This document shows positions 46,866-55,980 of a stretch of DNA of 64,000 nt, piece by piece; position 1 is the stretch's first letter; the number at the start of each line of letters is the position of its first letter. Position numbers and translations under genes: made by a program. The notes under the pieces are model-generated. The model saw only the letters and a program-made list of their open reading frames with translations, searched no databases and had not been told where the DNA came from. Location of the stretch: NCBI RefSeq assembly GCF_000146165.2, contig NC_004347.2, positions 1,054,001 to 1,118,000 on the forward strand, written 5' to 3'. The DNA is from Shewanella oneidensis MR-1. GTDB taxonomy: Bacteria > Pseudomonadota > Gammaproteobacteria > Enterobacterales > Shewanellaceae.

Positions 46866-48266
46866 TTAAATGATTATTGAATAAATTCGGGTGTAATTAC
46901 CAGTATCAATTGCCCAGACCAAGGTGGTCTTGCCTGCAGCAACTTCAATTTTTGCCGGTGGAGCCTTATCCAATTGCAGAGTATATTCACCCGGATTGAG
47001 ATAACGTCTGCCAATTTGCGCTTGTTTTGGCAGTGTCAACCAACTGCGGCGATCCGCCTGTTCGGTGACAACGTTAAAAATCTGCATGGCGATACTGCCA
47101 ATATCGGCGGCATTATTGCCTGGCTTACCGCTTTTTTCGACCTGGTAAGCCATCTCCGATTTAGCATATACCCGCGCCACTTGGCGGACTAAGGTGCCGG
47201 GTAAATCTTCCTTCAAGGCGGTAATCGCTAAGGCATCAATATTGGCGATAGGTTCCGTTTTGAGCACTGTACCTAAGCCTTGTACCTGCGTCTCTGGTAC
47301 ATAGCTATTGTTTGGTCCGTAGGTGGCTAGAGACACGGTTTGCCAGTTGCCATGAATGGTAAAGGGGACTGTGAGCGCTTGTTTTTCAGGTACAAAGCCT
47401 TTTTCGACCATTAAAATCACTTGGCCTTCACCCGCTTTTGGGAGTTTGGCATCGCCCCAGCGCTTTTTAAATTCATCGTATTGTGGCATGCCGAGTTGTT
47501 TGGCAAGGCGCACTAAATCCTGTTGCAGATAAGTGTTATCTGGGGTGATTTGCGCCGCTTTACGATAATCAATAAAGGCGTCGTTTGGCTCACCAAGCAC
47601 TTCGTGAAGTACGCCCGTTGTGTAATAACTATAGGCGTTTAGGAAGGAACTGGTCACAGTGCCAGCCGCTTGACCGAGCCGATTGACCTCAGCATCGATT
47701 GTGCCATTGGCCATAGCTTGTACTGATTTTTGCGACTTTTGATAGCGTTCCTGCTCTGAGCTTTGCAGTTCGTTACTGCGACGAACTTCCACCAATGCGC
47801 CTTGATAGTCGCCGCTGAAGAGGTAATTTAGCGCCTGATATTGGTGTAGCATAATCCGCTCGTAGCCCGGGCCGCGATAGGGTATGGCATTATCGTTTAA
47901 CACTAAGCTGGTGGCCGTTGCGCCGATATCGCTGGCACTAATTTTGGCTTTGTCATCAAAGGCCGTATAGGCTGCAACCGCTTGCTGGTAGTACTTTTTA
48001 CTGCTGGCAAAATCCCCCGCAACTTGGGCCACGCGCCCCGCCTCTTGTGCGTAAAGTAAACCGTCATTACCTTGGATATTACTGGCTAATTTATCTATCT
48101 CAGCCATGGGCTTAGCAGTATTGAGTTCTTGTTTTACTGGCGCAATTTGTGCCGGGTAATTAATAAAAATACTGTTATAAGCACAACCACTCGAGCCTAA
48201 GATGGCGGCGAGCATGAGCGTGCTGATTGTGGGTCTGATAAAAGAATGAATGAAGGTGGTTTTCAT
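46866..48266 (-). CDS. COG3014-type lipoprotein with TPR-like repeats
   Basis: A 466-residue lipoprotein: the signal ends LAAILGSSGC. The N-terminal half is helical with TPR-like units (LLYAQEAGRVAQVAGDFASSKKYYQQAV, IMLHQYQALNYLFSGDYQGALVEVRRSNE). The C-terminal half (from about 285) is a beta domain ending KTTLVWAIDTGNYTRIYSIII. The family is uncharacterised but I recall it beside lpoB in marine gamma-proteobacteria, which suggests an envelope or peptidoglycan-related role (inference). It overlaps the deformylase gene by four bases. Confidence 0.75.
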   Translation of the reverse strand: MKTTFIHSFIRPTISTLMLAAILGSSGCAYNSIFINYPAQIAPVKQELNTAKPMAEIDKLASNIQGNDGLLYAQEAGRVAQVAGDFASSKKYYQQAVAAYTAFDDKAKISASDIGATATSLVLNDNAIPYRGPGYERIMLHQYQALNYLFSGDYQGALVEVRRSNELQSSEQERYQKSQKSVQAMANGTIDAEVNRLGQAAGTVTSSFLNAYSYYTTGVLHEVLGEPNDAFIDYRKAAQITPDNTYLQQDLVRLAKQLGMPQYDEFKKRWGDAKLPKAGEGQVILMVEKGFVPEKQALTVPFTIHGNWQTVSLATYGPNNSYVPETQVQGLGTVLKTEPIANIDALAITALKEDLPGTLVRQVARVYAKSEMAYQVEKSGKPGNNAADIGSIAMQIFNVVTEQADRRSWLTLPKQAQIGRRYLNPGEYTLQLDKAPPAKIEVAAGKTTLVWAIDTGNYTRIYSIII

Positions 48267-48835
48267 GCCTGTGGTTTACCTTCTTGCGCCATTAGTTTTT
48301 GCTCTGGCATTTGTGAACGCTCAAGCAAAGTGATCCCTTGAAGATGATCAAATTCATGTTGGAAAATGCGTGCGATAAAACCTGTTAACTCAGAGTGTTG
48401 CCACTGTCCTGCGAGGTTTTGATAGCGCACAACAATCGTCTGAGGGCGCCAAATGGTAAACCGTTGCCCAGGGACAGATAAACAACCTTCCTCCCCCTTC
48501 TCAAGTTGCAAAGATCTCAACACGATCTGTGGGTTAACCACCACAAGTGGTTCCATTAAGGGGGCATCGGGATAACGCTCGTTTGGTCTTGAGGCCATGA
48601 TAAACAGGGCGAGTGGGCTATGGACTTGAGGGGCGGCAATGCCGACGCCTTTTGCCTCCACCATGCTTGCTGCCATTTGCGATGCTAACTGACTGAGTGT
48701 GTCATCAAAGTCACGTACTTCAATCGCCTGTTGTTTTAAAATGGCTTCCCCCACCACGGCTATCGGCAGTGGCTTATTGGGTGTTTGTCGCATTTCATCT
48801 TTAAACATCGCATTCCTTGGATATTTAGTGTTCAT
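48263..48835 (-). CDS. def: Peptide deformylase (probable second copy)
   Basis: A 190-residue metalloenzyme that removes formyl from nascent N-terminal Met. All three motifs are intact: GVGIAAPQ, EGCLSVPG (metal Cys) and QHEFDHLQG (two His and the catalytic Glu). The setting next to lipoprotein genes instead of fmt suggests a paralogue, not the housekeeping copy. It overlaps the COG3014-type gene by four bases, an odd functional pairing. Confidence 0.9.
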   Translation of the reverse strand: MNTKYPRNAMFKDEMRQTPNKPLPIAVVGEAILKQQAIEVRDFDDTLSQLASQMAASMVEAKGVGIAAPQVHSPLALFIMASRPNERYPDAPLMEPLVVVNPQIVLRSLQLEKGEEGCLSVPGQRFTIWRPQTIVVRYQNLAGQWQHSELTGFIARIFQHEFDHLQGITLLERSQMPEQKLMAQEGKPQA

Positions 48836-48865
48836 CGTTTGGCTTACGATTTTAGTTCGTTATTA

Positions 48866-49078
48866 CTAATAATGGGGTGGTGGTGTCTCTTCGGCTTGGG
48901 TCGCCATATTACTCGGCTCTATCGCCTGCAACTTTCCAATTAATAGCTGGATTTGATGTTGCTGGTGGGCCACGAGTTGGTTCAATTTAATCACTTCTTG
49001 GTTCAACTCTTCGACCGTGAGCTCTTGAAAAGCTAATTTAGTTTGCAGCTCTTCAATCTGTTCTTGTACGCCTTGCAT
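48866..49078 (-). CDS. slyX: SlyX-family protein
   Basis: A 70-residue coiled-coil protein ([22 protein letters not shown], then heptads to about residue 50) ending TPPPHY, the usual SlyX tail. It is next to fkpA, as in enterics. Function is unknown. Only 9 bases separate it from the WD40 gene upstream. Confidence 0.9.
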   Translation of the reverse strand: MQGVQEQIEELQTKLAFQELTVEELNQEVIKLNQLVAHQQHQIQLLIGKLQAIEPSNMATQAEETPPPHY

Positions 49079-49087
49079 GACTAACCT

Positions 49088-50038
49088 CTATTGTTGCCAA
49101 GTCTCGACTAAGCCTTGGCTACTGATACTAACGATTTTATTGGTATCTCGAATTGCCACAGAGTATACAACGGCTCCACGGTTTTGGCTGTTTTTCGTCA
49201 GCGCAATTTGCCATTGGGCAATAGGTTTCCCCGTATTGCGTTGCCAGAGTGTGACTTCGCGGGCGGGGGTACCGGTTAATAACTGGTTGTCTTGCTGAGT
49301 AAATCGTACCGCTGAAAAGGTCATTTGGCGACGGTTAATCTCTAATTGATTTAAAAGCTTACCGCTTGCATTGTCCCATATTTTTGCTTCATTAGTACTG
49401 CCATTGGTAAAACTTAAACTGCCACTGTCGTTCAGTGCTACTTTAGTCACTCGACTGCCCAGATCCCAAGTGTGGATAGGCTGCCCGCTCTGCGCTTGCC
49501 ATAAAATGGCCTGCATATCATTTGAACCCGTAAGCGCTATGCGCCCATCTGCTGAAATGGCAACCGTATTGACTCGTTCTTTATGACCTAAAAACTTAAT
49601 CAGTGCCGTTTTAGCCGCATTGAGGGACATAACGCTGCCATCGTTTAAGCCGATAAGTAAAGCCCCATTGTTGGCCACCGCAACACTTTCTCCCGATGAT
49701 GGCAGTGACCACCAACCGAGGGATTTTCCATCGGCAATTGTCCATAGCACAACTGAATCGCGGCTTAACGATGCAACAAACTCACCATTAGGCGAAATGG
49801 CTGTGCTGGTCACGCCTGTATTGAGGTCACCATGTATCCATTGGTATTTTAGGGTGTGATGGATTAAGTCCCAACACTGCACTCCCTGACTCTGTGTGGC
49901 GATAATGGCAAGCGTGCCATCACTTGAGAGGCTGGCACTGTAAGAAGGCTCTTTTGAGAGCTCGCGAATATCGTCGGCTCTGGGGTGGCATGCAGTTAAA
50001 AACATCGTGCAAATTACCAGCAGTAGGGTTTTCTTCAT
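49088..50038 (-). CDS. WD40-repeat lipoprotein
   Basis: A 316-residue protein with a lipobox (VICTMFLTAC) and about six WD-type blades: IIATQSQGVQCWDL, FVASLSRDSVVLWTI, IALTGSNDMQAILWQAQ, LLTGTPAREVTLWQ and a last blade ending VETWQQ. It forms a predicted beta-propeller on the periplasmic side of a membrane. The partner is unknown. It precedes slyX in the same transcript and diverges from fkpA. Confidence 0.85.
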   Translation of the reverse strand: MKKTLLLVICTMFLTACHPRADDIRELSKEPSYSASLSSDGTLAIIATQSQGVQCWDLIHHTLKYQWIHGDLNTGVTSTAISPNGEFVASLSRDSVVLWTIADGKSLGWWSLPSSGESVAVANNGALLIGLNDGSVMSLNAAKTALIKFLGHKERVNTVAISADGRIALTGSNDMQAILWQAQSGQPIHTWDLGSRVTKVALNDSGSLSFTNGSTNEAKIWDNASGKLLNQLEINRRQMTFSAVRFTQQDNQLLTGTPAREVTLWQRNTGKPIAQWQIALTKNSQNRGAVVYSVAIRDTNKIVSISSQGLVETWQQ

Positions 50039-50191
50039 GAACTTGCTCCTAAAGTTGGTGTCTCTAGTCCGGTAGAGTGAAATTAATCACAGTTAACCCA
50101 TAAAGAATCTAGTTGGTATAACCCAGATAACTAGTATAAAGTTGTCGCGCTTAGGTTATTGTAACCGCTTGAGGATGCTGAGGAAGCTTTA

Positions 50192-50959
50192 ATGAAATCG
50201 ATTTATAAATTATCGTTAGTTGCATTGGCTGTTATTGGCCTATCTGCTTGTAATCAAGAAGAAAAAGCAACAAATGCAAGCACAAATGTTGAATTAACGA
50301 CTGAAGCACAGAAAGAAGCCTACAGTGTTGGCGCTTCAATCGGTCGTTATATGTCTGGCCATATTAAAGAGCAAGAAGAATTAGGCCTGCCAGTTGACCG
50401 CACTTTGATCGTGACTGGTTTCACTAGCGGTTTAAATGATCAACTGAAATTAACTGAAGAAGAAATGCAAACCATTCTTCAAAGTTTAGATAAAAAGTTA
50501 AACGACAAACGTCAAGAACAAGCTAAAGCCATTGCGGTGAAAAATCTCGAGGATGGCAAAAAGTTCCTTGATGAAAACAAAGCTAAGTCTGGCGTCGTCA
50601 CCACTGAATCTGGCCTGCAATACGAAGTATTAACTCCAGGTTCAGGTGAGAAGCCAGCTGCTGAAGACACAGTTGAAGTGGATTACGTGGGCACACTGAT
50701 TGACGGTAAAGAGTTTGATAGCTCGTACAAACGTGGTGAGTCGCTTAAGTTCCCGTTGAATCGTGTTATTCCTGGTTGGACCGAAGGCGTACAATTGATG
50801 CCAGTTGGCGCTAAGTACAAGTTTGTTATTCCTGCAAACTTAGCTTACGGTGATCGCGATAATGGTACTATTCCACCTAACTCAACGCTGATTTTTGAAG
50901 TTGAACTGAAATCAATTGAGAAAGCAGCTGCTCCTGCAGCAGAGCCTGCTAAGAAGTAA
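50192..50959 (+). CDS. fkpA: FKBP-type peptidyl-prolyl isomerase
   Basis: A 255-residue periplasmic chaperone/isomerase. The signal MKSIYKLSLVALAVIGLSAC ends in a lipobox, so it is lipid-anchored, unlike soluble E. coli FkpA. The helical dimerisation domain is about 30-135 (YSVGASIGRYM, LNDQLKL) and the FKBP domain about 140-245 (VEVDYVGTLIDGKEFDSS, VIPGWTEGVQLMPVG, IPPNSTLIFEVEL). A strong terminator follows. Confidence 0.93.
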   Translation: MKSIYKLSLVALAVIGLSACNQEEKATNASTNVELTTEAQKEAYSVGASIGRYMSGHIKEQEELGLPVDRTLIVTGFTSGLNDQLKLTEEEMQTILQSLDKKLNDKRQEQAKAIAVKNLEDGKKFLDENKAKSGVVTTESGLQYEVLTPGSGEKPAAEDTVEVDYVGTLIDGKEFDSSYKRGESLKFPLNRVIPGWTEGVQLMPVGAKYKFVIPANLAYGDRDNGTIPPNSTLIFEVELKSIEKAAAPAAEPAKK

Positions 50960-50983
50960 TGTTTAGCAGCCGTTCGCTTTTAT

Positions 50984-51013
50984 AAAAATACCGCCCTAGG
51001 GCGGTATTTTTTT
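50984..51013 (+). terminator. Intrinsic terminator after fkpA
   Basis: A perfect palindrome ATACCGCCC/GGGCGGTAT flanked by A5 and T7. Confidence 0.92.
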
Positions 51014-51522
51014 ATGCGATTGAATCCCACAGTTGTTTTAATCTATCAGTAAACCTAGTCATATTAAGGGACTTGGCTTTATTGTTGTTTAAATTTTTAT
51101 TTGGGAACGTGATTATTTGGTTTTAAAAGAGCAATTATTTCAAAATAATTAAAGACTGATTAAGGGTTAAATTAACCACGTATATTGAATATGGGAAGTT
51201 TAATGCGTTTATTCAGAATGGTATGTTAAAAAATATCATTAAAATATCACATTTATTTTTGCGGTTATTATTTACTCATCGGGCTTGATTGGGTCTGTTA
51301 GATGTCTTTTTCTTACTTATTGTTTTGTCATTATTTAACACTTTTGCCTTATGCTACTGTTCTGAATATAAGACAATTTAACCCGTAAAATTTCATTTCC
51401 ATCAATATCTTATGCGTGCATAGTGAGATCTTGCCCCCTTTTTTTAGCCCTGCAACTCTGGAATAATCTGCCCGCACGTTAATAAAAATTAGCGGCAATA
51501 TTATAATGATGGGGTTGTTGAT
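51014..51522. other. Upstream region of exeM
   Basis: About 510 AT-rich bases. No gene or known RNA motif seen; it must hold the exeM promoter. The exeM start is preceded by ATGATGGGGTTGTTG with a poor ribosome-binding site. Confidence 0.35.
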
Positions 51523-54138
51523 ATGGAAAATGTTAATAAGTTAACAGCTGTTTCTTTAGCTGTAGCCGCGGCTTTGCCTATGATGGCAAACGCTAATGTA
51601 ATGATCACTGAGTATGTTGAAGGTAGCTCAAATAACAAAGCGATTGAATTATATAACAGTGGCAATACAGCAATAGATCTTACCGGTTATAAACTCGTTC
51701 GTTATAAAGATGGCGCCACCGATGCGGCAGATATGCAAGTGTTAGATGGACAAAGCATCGCACCTAAAGCTACTAAAGTCATTCTCAATTCAAGTGGTGT
51801 TATTACCCTGCCTCAAGGCGTTGATAGTTTTTCTGGTACCTTAAGTTTTAACGGTGGCGATGCGGTTGCCTTAGTTAAAGATGGTGCGGTTGTCGATATT
51901 ATTGGTGACGTGCCAACCCCTGTGGGTTGGGGGCTTGATGTTACCCTTAAGCGCAAGCTTGACTCATTAGTGGCAAATACTGTCTTTAATCCTGCCCAGT
52001 GGGAACAATTACCTAAAGATACTTTCACTGGCCTTGGCTCACTGGATACCCCTACTAAGCCTGAAACACCTGCATTTAGCTGCAGCGGTGCAAAAATTGT
52101 CCCAATTTACCAAGTTCAAGGTGCGGGAGAGTCTAGTCCTTATGTGCCAGCTGGCGCATTCGAGTCTGAAAGCGAAGTAACCGTTCGCGGTGTCGTCACT
52201 GCCCGTGGTGAGAATTTATTTAAAGGTTTTTATCTACAAGAAGTGAAGGGTGATAACTCGCCATACACTTCCGATGGTGTATTTGTGTTTTTAGGTGAAG
52301 CGCCACCTCCAGCGATTCAGCCTGGGGTTGAAATTTGTGTTCAGGGTAAGGTGAAGGAATACTTCGGCTTGACTCAAATTGATATCAAAACCGATAAGAA
52401 ATTTGAAGCTGGCACTAAGGGTGAAGTCCCAGTCGCCGCGCCTTTCTATGTTGCAGAAGGTGAAACTTTAGCTCAGGCATTAGAGCGTTTTGAAGGGATG
52501 AATGTACTATTGGATGCGGGCAGCGATTTGAAGATCAACCGTACCTTTAGCTACGACTACGCAGGTAAGCGCAATAACATGTTGGTGTCATACAAAGCAC
52601 CCCTGATGAAGCCGACCCAGTTATATCCAGCACTTTCTGCCGAGGCGACGGCATTAGCTAAATCAAACCGCGAGAATCAGCTGTTTATTGAATCCGATTA
52701 CAAGCCTGCGGATGGCATTATTCCTTACTTCCCCGACTTTAACGCCGAAACAGGTTATATCCGCGTGGGCGATCAACTGACAAATCTGCAAGGTGTGGTT
52801 GGCTACAGCTACGGGGCTTACCGTTTAGTGGCAACTAATACTATTACTGCTGGCGATTTTATCCGTGGCGATGATAGAACCGATGCACCCAGCGTGGCCA
52901 CCAAAGGCGATATTCGTGTGGCCAGTTTCAACGTGCTTAACTTCTTCAACGATGTTGTGGGTGGCGATACTAACCCATCAGGTGGTAACCGCGGCGCATT
53001 GACCGAAGAAGAAATGCTATTACAACGCACAAAAATCGTCAGTGCGATTACCGCCATGAATGCCGATATCGTTGGCTTAATGGAAATTGCTAACAACGGT
53101 TTTGGCGAAAAGAGCGCGATTAAGAACTTGGTCGATGCCTTAAACGAGAAGCAAACCACAGAAAATGCTTACAGCTATATTCAAATCGCCGACACAGATA
53201 AATACGACGGCAAGTACTTTGGTAGCGATGCCATTACTGTTGGTATGCTTTATCGTGCTGGTAAAGTAAGCCTTGCGGGTGCGGCTCGTACTATTGAAAC
53301 TCCTGAGCAACATGCGAGTGTGGGCAGTGTGACTCGCATTAAAGATGGCAAGACTGAGACTAACCCTGGCAATGATGCTTACCAACGTCACAGCTTAGCG
53401 CAAACCTTTAAGATCCATGATCAAAACTTAACCGTTGTTGTTAACCACCTTAAATCAAAGAATTCAGGCTGTTTGGAAGATTGGGTTAACTTCGAAGAGT
53501 CAGTCGATCCTGCTGATCTACAGGGTAGATGTAACGAATTCCGTGTGTCAGCGGCGAAAGTGTTAGGTGAAGCGTTAAAAGACGTGAAAGGCGATTTACT
53601 GGTTATCGGCGATATGAATGCCTATGGTATGGAAGATCCTCTGCGCGTATTGACTGACTTCGATGCCAGCAAGTCTGACCGCGACATCATGACTGCCTCT
53701 TGGACCACCTTAAATGGCAAAGTGTATGAACGCCAAGGTAGCAAGATTGACAAGGGCTATGGTCTTATCAATCTCAATACTAAAGCTCACGGTACTGGCA
53801 CTTACTCATACAGCTACAATGGTGAGTTAGGCAACCTCGACCATGCCTTGGCAAACACTAGCCTTGCCAAGCGTTTAGTGGATATCGAAGATTGGCATAT
53901 CAACTCGGTGGAGTCTAGCCTGTTCGAATTCGGTAAAAAATTCTCAGGTAATCTTGTCAAATCTGAGAATGCGTTTTCTGCTTCAGACCATGACCCTGTG
54001 ATTGTGGCGTTAAGCTATCCAGCACCTGTGGTGCCACCAAAACCGCAGCCGACGCCAAAGGATGATGGCGGTGCGCTAGGTTACTTGGGCTTAGCCTTGT
54101 TATCGCTATTGGGTTTACAACGTCGTCGCCGTTATTGA
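51523..54138 (+). CDS. exeM: Extracellular nuclease ExeM (GlyGly-CTERM)
   Basis: An 871-residue secreted nuclease. After a signal peptide (to about residue 24, ANA) comes a lamin-tail domain (about 25-150; NVMITEYVEGSSNNKAIELYN). An OB-like region follows (about 200-330), then an endonuclease/exonuclease/phosphatase domain (about 460-830). The latter shows VASFNVLNFF, LMEIANNG, VVNHLKSK, VIGDMNAYG and SDHDPVIV. The tail GGALGYLGLALLSLLGLQRR is a GlyGly-CTERM signal for rhombosortase and surface or type II export. In S. oneidensis this nuclease degrades extracellular DNA and affects biofilms (prior knowledge). Monocistronic, terminator after. Confidence 0.94.
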   Translation: MENVNKLTAVSLAVAAALPMMANANVMITEYVEGSSNNKAIELYNSGNTAIDLTGYKLVRYKDGATDAADMQVLDGQSIAPKATKVILNSSGVITLPQGVDSFSGTLSFNGGDAVALVKDGAVVDIIGDVPTPVGWGLDVTLKRKLDSLVANTVFNPAQWEQLPKDTFTGLGSLDTPTKPETPAFSCSGAKIVPIYQVQGAGESSPYVPAGAFESESEVTVRGVVTARGENLFKGFYLQEVKGDNSPYTSDGVFVFLGEAPPPAIQPGVEICVQGKVKEYFGLTQIDIKTDKKFEAGTKGEVPVAAPFYVAEGETLAQALERFEGMNVLLDAGSDLKINRTFSYDYAGKRNNMLVSYKAPLMKPTQLYPALSAEATALAKSNRENQLFIESDYKPADGIIPYFPDFNAETGYIRVGDQLTNLQGVVGYSYGAYRLVATNTITAGDFIRGDDRTDAPSVATKGDIRVASFNVLNFFNDVVGGDTNPSGGNRGALTEEEMLLQRTKIVSAITAMNADIVGLMEIANNGFGEKSAIKNLVDALNEKQTTENAYSYIQIADTDKYDGKYFGSDAITVGMLYRAGKVSLAGAARTIETPEQHASVGSVTRIKDGKTETNPGNDAYQRHSLAQTFKIHDQNLTVVVNHLKSKNSGCLEDWVNFEESVDPADLQGRCNEFRVSAAKVLGEALKDVKGDLLVIGDMNAYGMEDPLRVLTDFDASKSDRDIMTASWTTLNGKVYERQGSKIDKGYGLINLNTKAHGTGTYSYSYNGELGNLDHALANTSLAKRLVDIEDWHINSVESSLFEFGKKFSGNLVKSENAFSASDHDPVIVALSYPAPVVPPKPQPTPKDDGGALGYLGLALLSLLGLQRRRRY

Positions 54139-54183
54139 ACTGTTTGCACTCTCACGACTAGGTTGTAAGCTAAACTCAAAACT

Positions 54184-54210
54184 AAGGGATGGTTTGCCAT
54201 CCCTTTTTTA
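54184..54210 (+). terminator. Intrinsic terminator after exeM
   Basis: AAGGGATGG and CCATCCCTT pair over TTTG and run into TTTT. Confidence 0.9.
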
Positions 54211-54271
54211 TGGTGCTGGTTTAGTTGAGCTTTCATAGTGTTTGATGGGCGTGAGTCCAAAGGAGAAAAAG

Positions 54272-54727
54272 ATGGCAGCGAATGGGTCTAATCATACAAT
54301 TGATACAGTTAAGGCACCATTGTGGTTTTATTTTGTTGCAGTAGTTAGTTTAATCTGGAATATCATGGGGTTATTAGCCTTTGTGATCCAAATGAGCATG
54401 ACACCAGAAGCGATGGCGCAAATGAGTCCTGAGCAGATAAAACTCTACGAATCCACCCCAACATGGCTCGACCTTGTGTTTGGATTTGCGGTGGTTTCTG
54501 GGGTTGTAGGTTGTTTGTTAATTCTTATTAAAAAAGCTTTTTCTTATAAAGTATTACTTGCTTCGTTCGTCGCGGTAATAGTGCAAATGGGTTACGTGTT
54601 TGGTATTCAACAGGCAGTTTCGGTATTAGGTAGTGACGCCTTGGTGATGCCAAGTGTGGTGATCCTTTGGGGCATTTTCTTGGTCTGGCTGAGTCGTTTT
54701 GCTGTTACAAAACACTGGCTAACTTAG
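54272..54727 (+). CDS. Four-helix membrane protein, unknown
   Basis: About 151 residues with four hydrophobic helices (about residues 16-38, 68-87, 95-115, 125-143). The start at 54272 has AAAGGAG at good spacing; an earlier in-frame ATG at 54245 lacks one. The loop MTPEAMAQMSPEQIKLYESTP after helix 1 resembles small uncharacterised membrane proteins of Shewanella and Vibrio. No function assigned. Confidence 0.7.
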   Translation: MAANGSNHTIDTVKAPLWFYFVAVVSLIWNIMGLLAFVIQMSMTPEAMAQMSPEQIKLYESTPTWLDLVFGFAVVSGVVGCLLILIKKAFSYKVLLASFVAVIVQMGYVFGIQQAVSVLGSDALVMPSVVILWGIFLVWLSRFAVTKHWLT

Positions 54728-54835
54728 GTGTAGCGTCTTATTGGCATCGGTGACAGATTAAGCGACTGCTTATGTGTTGAACTTCAGTCACTTCTTAGTA
54801 AACTGCTAACTGGTTTTCTTTACTAGGATGTTGAA

Positions 54836-55273
54836 ATGAGTATTTGGTTTAGACCGGTAACCTTAGAAGATTGTGCACGTTTAGATGCTGGAATGGGCGG
54901 CAAAGGCACCCTGATGCAAACCTTAGGGATTGAAATCAGCGAGATTGGTGATGACTATATGAAGGCCACAATGCCTGCAACGCCTGCGGTACATAATCCG
55001 TTGGGCATTGTGCACGGTGGCGCGAATGTAGCATTAGCCGAAACGGTGGCCAGTTATGCCGCGAATTTTGCGGTGGATTTTGAGCAATATTATTGTGTAG
55101 GGCAAGAGATTAATGCCAACCATTTACGCGCTTCACGTAATGGCGTGTTAACGGCAACAGCAAAACCCATTCATGTGGGGAAGCGTAGCTCGGTATGGGA
55201 AATCTTAATCCATAACAGTGCAGGGGAGTTGACCTGTATTTCACGGATGACGGCAGCGGTAGTCAAACGCTAG
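54836..55273 (+). CDS. menI: Hotdog-fold thioesterase, probable DHNA-CoA hydrolase
   Basis: A 145-residue hotdog thioesterase. HNPLGIVHGGANVALAETVAS (about residues 54-74) is the YdiI/MenI active-site region with the catalytic Glu. VGQEINANHLRASRNG also matches that branch. The likely reaction is hydrolysis of 1,4-dihydroxy-2-naphthoyl-CoA in menaquinone synthesis, which would fit an anaerobically respiring organism; related PaaI-like activities cannot be excluded. Confidence 0.82.
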   Translation: MSIWFRPVTLEDCARLDAGMGGKGTLMQTLGIEISEIGDDYMKATMPATPAVHNPLGIVHGGANVALAETVASYAANFAVDFEQYYCVGQEINANHLRASRNGVLTATAKPIHVGKRSSVWEILIHNSAGELTCISRMTAAVVKR

Positions 55274-55326
55274 TGTGGATTAACCAACCTGTTTCACTGG
55301 AATAAATCAATAAAGAAGGTTGTGAT

Positions 55327-55566
55327 ATGGATAGTGCAATGATTTGGGAATGGGTTGGTTATTTGGCGTCCGTGGTAGTGGCTATCTCTTTGATGATGTC
55401 TGACATCAAAAAATTACGTTGGTTGAATTTGTTTGGAGCGATGCTTTTTGTTGCCTATGGGATGGCGATACAGGCTTATCCCGTTGCTGCAGTTAATTTT
55501 TTTATTGTACTGATTGATTTGTACTATTTGATAAAAATTTATCGAGAATCCTCTTCATCGTCATAA
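55327..55566 (+). CDS. Small membrane protein, YgjV-like
   Basis: A 79-residue protein with three hydrophobic stretches (about 8-24, 32-48, 50-70). WEWVGYLASVVVAISLMMSD followed by LRWLNLFGAMLFVAYG is the pattern of the short YgjV-like family. GAAGGTTGTGATATG gives an acceptable ribosome-binding site. It lies 53 bases after the thioesterase gene and may be co-transcribed. Function unknown. Confidence 0.7.
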   Translation: MDSAMIWEWVGYLASVVVAISLMMSDIKKLRWLNLFGAMLFVAYGMAIQAYPVAAVNFFIVLIDLYYLIKIYRESSSSS

Positions 55567-55814
55567 GCCTATTGATTGAGTTTTGTACGCTAGTGGCATG
55601 CTAGTATGAGGCCGCTAGCGCACCTGAGTCGCTTTATGAAAAGTATCCTGAGTGTTATGTACTCGAATTTATTTGATTACAACGTTATAAATTTCTTTTT
55701 TTATCAAAGTATTACATTAGTAGCGTTAGGTTTCAATTACTGAGGTTACAAGTGTGATTTTACTCATCTCCCAATTATAGTCCTGCTCCGTGCCATACCT
55801 AACGGTTTTAATCT

Positions 55815-55843
55815 TTAAAGTAGATTGTAAGAATCTACTTTAA
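55815..55843. promoter_or_regulatory. Perfect 12-bp inverted repeat upstream of the catalase gene
   Basis: TTAAAGTAGATT at 55815-55826 and AATCTACTTTAA at 55832-55843, 5-base spacer. It is AT-rich and followed by TCGTTTTATT, so it could be an operator or a weak terminator/attenuator. It does not fit the OxyR spacing. Confidence 0.6.
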
Positions 55844-55916
55844 TCGTTTTATTGGTTTACATTATTCCCTTATGCTTTATTCATCGACACAGGTCGTTAG
55901 CCAAGGGAGATCAACC

Positions 55917-55970
55917 ATGGCCACTCTTCACGATTTAATTGAACTCTGGTTAGCGAATAACCAGAAATAA
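55917..55970 (+). CDS. 17-codon ORF upstream of the catalase gene
   Basis: ATG preceded by AAGGGAG (ribosome-binding site, spacing about 7) encodes MATLHDLIELWLANNQK, an amphipathic short peptide. Its stop lies 10 bases before the catalase ATG, next to the catalase ribosome-binding site AAGGAG. It has its own strong initiation signal, so translation is likely; whether it is a leader peptide or a small protein is open. Confidence 0.5.
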   Translation: MATLHDLIELWLANNQK

Positions 55971-55980
55971 GGAGCAGGAT

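Noticed and set aside
55815..55843. OxyR-box reading of the catalase-leader palindrome
   Set aside because: The TAG and CTA halves are too far apart for the ATAG-N7-CTAT pattern and no second half site follows at the right distance.
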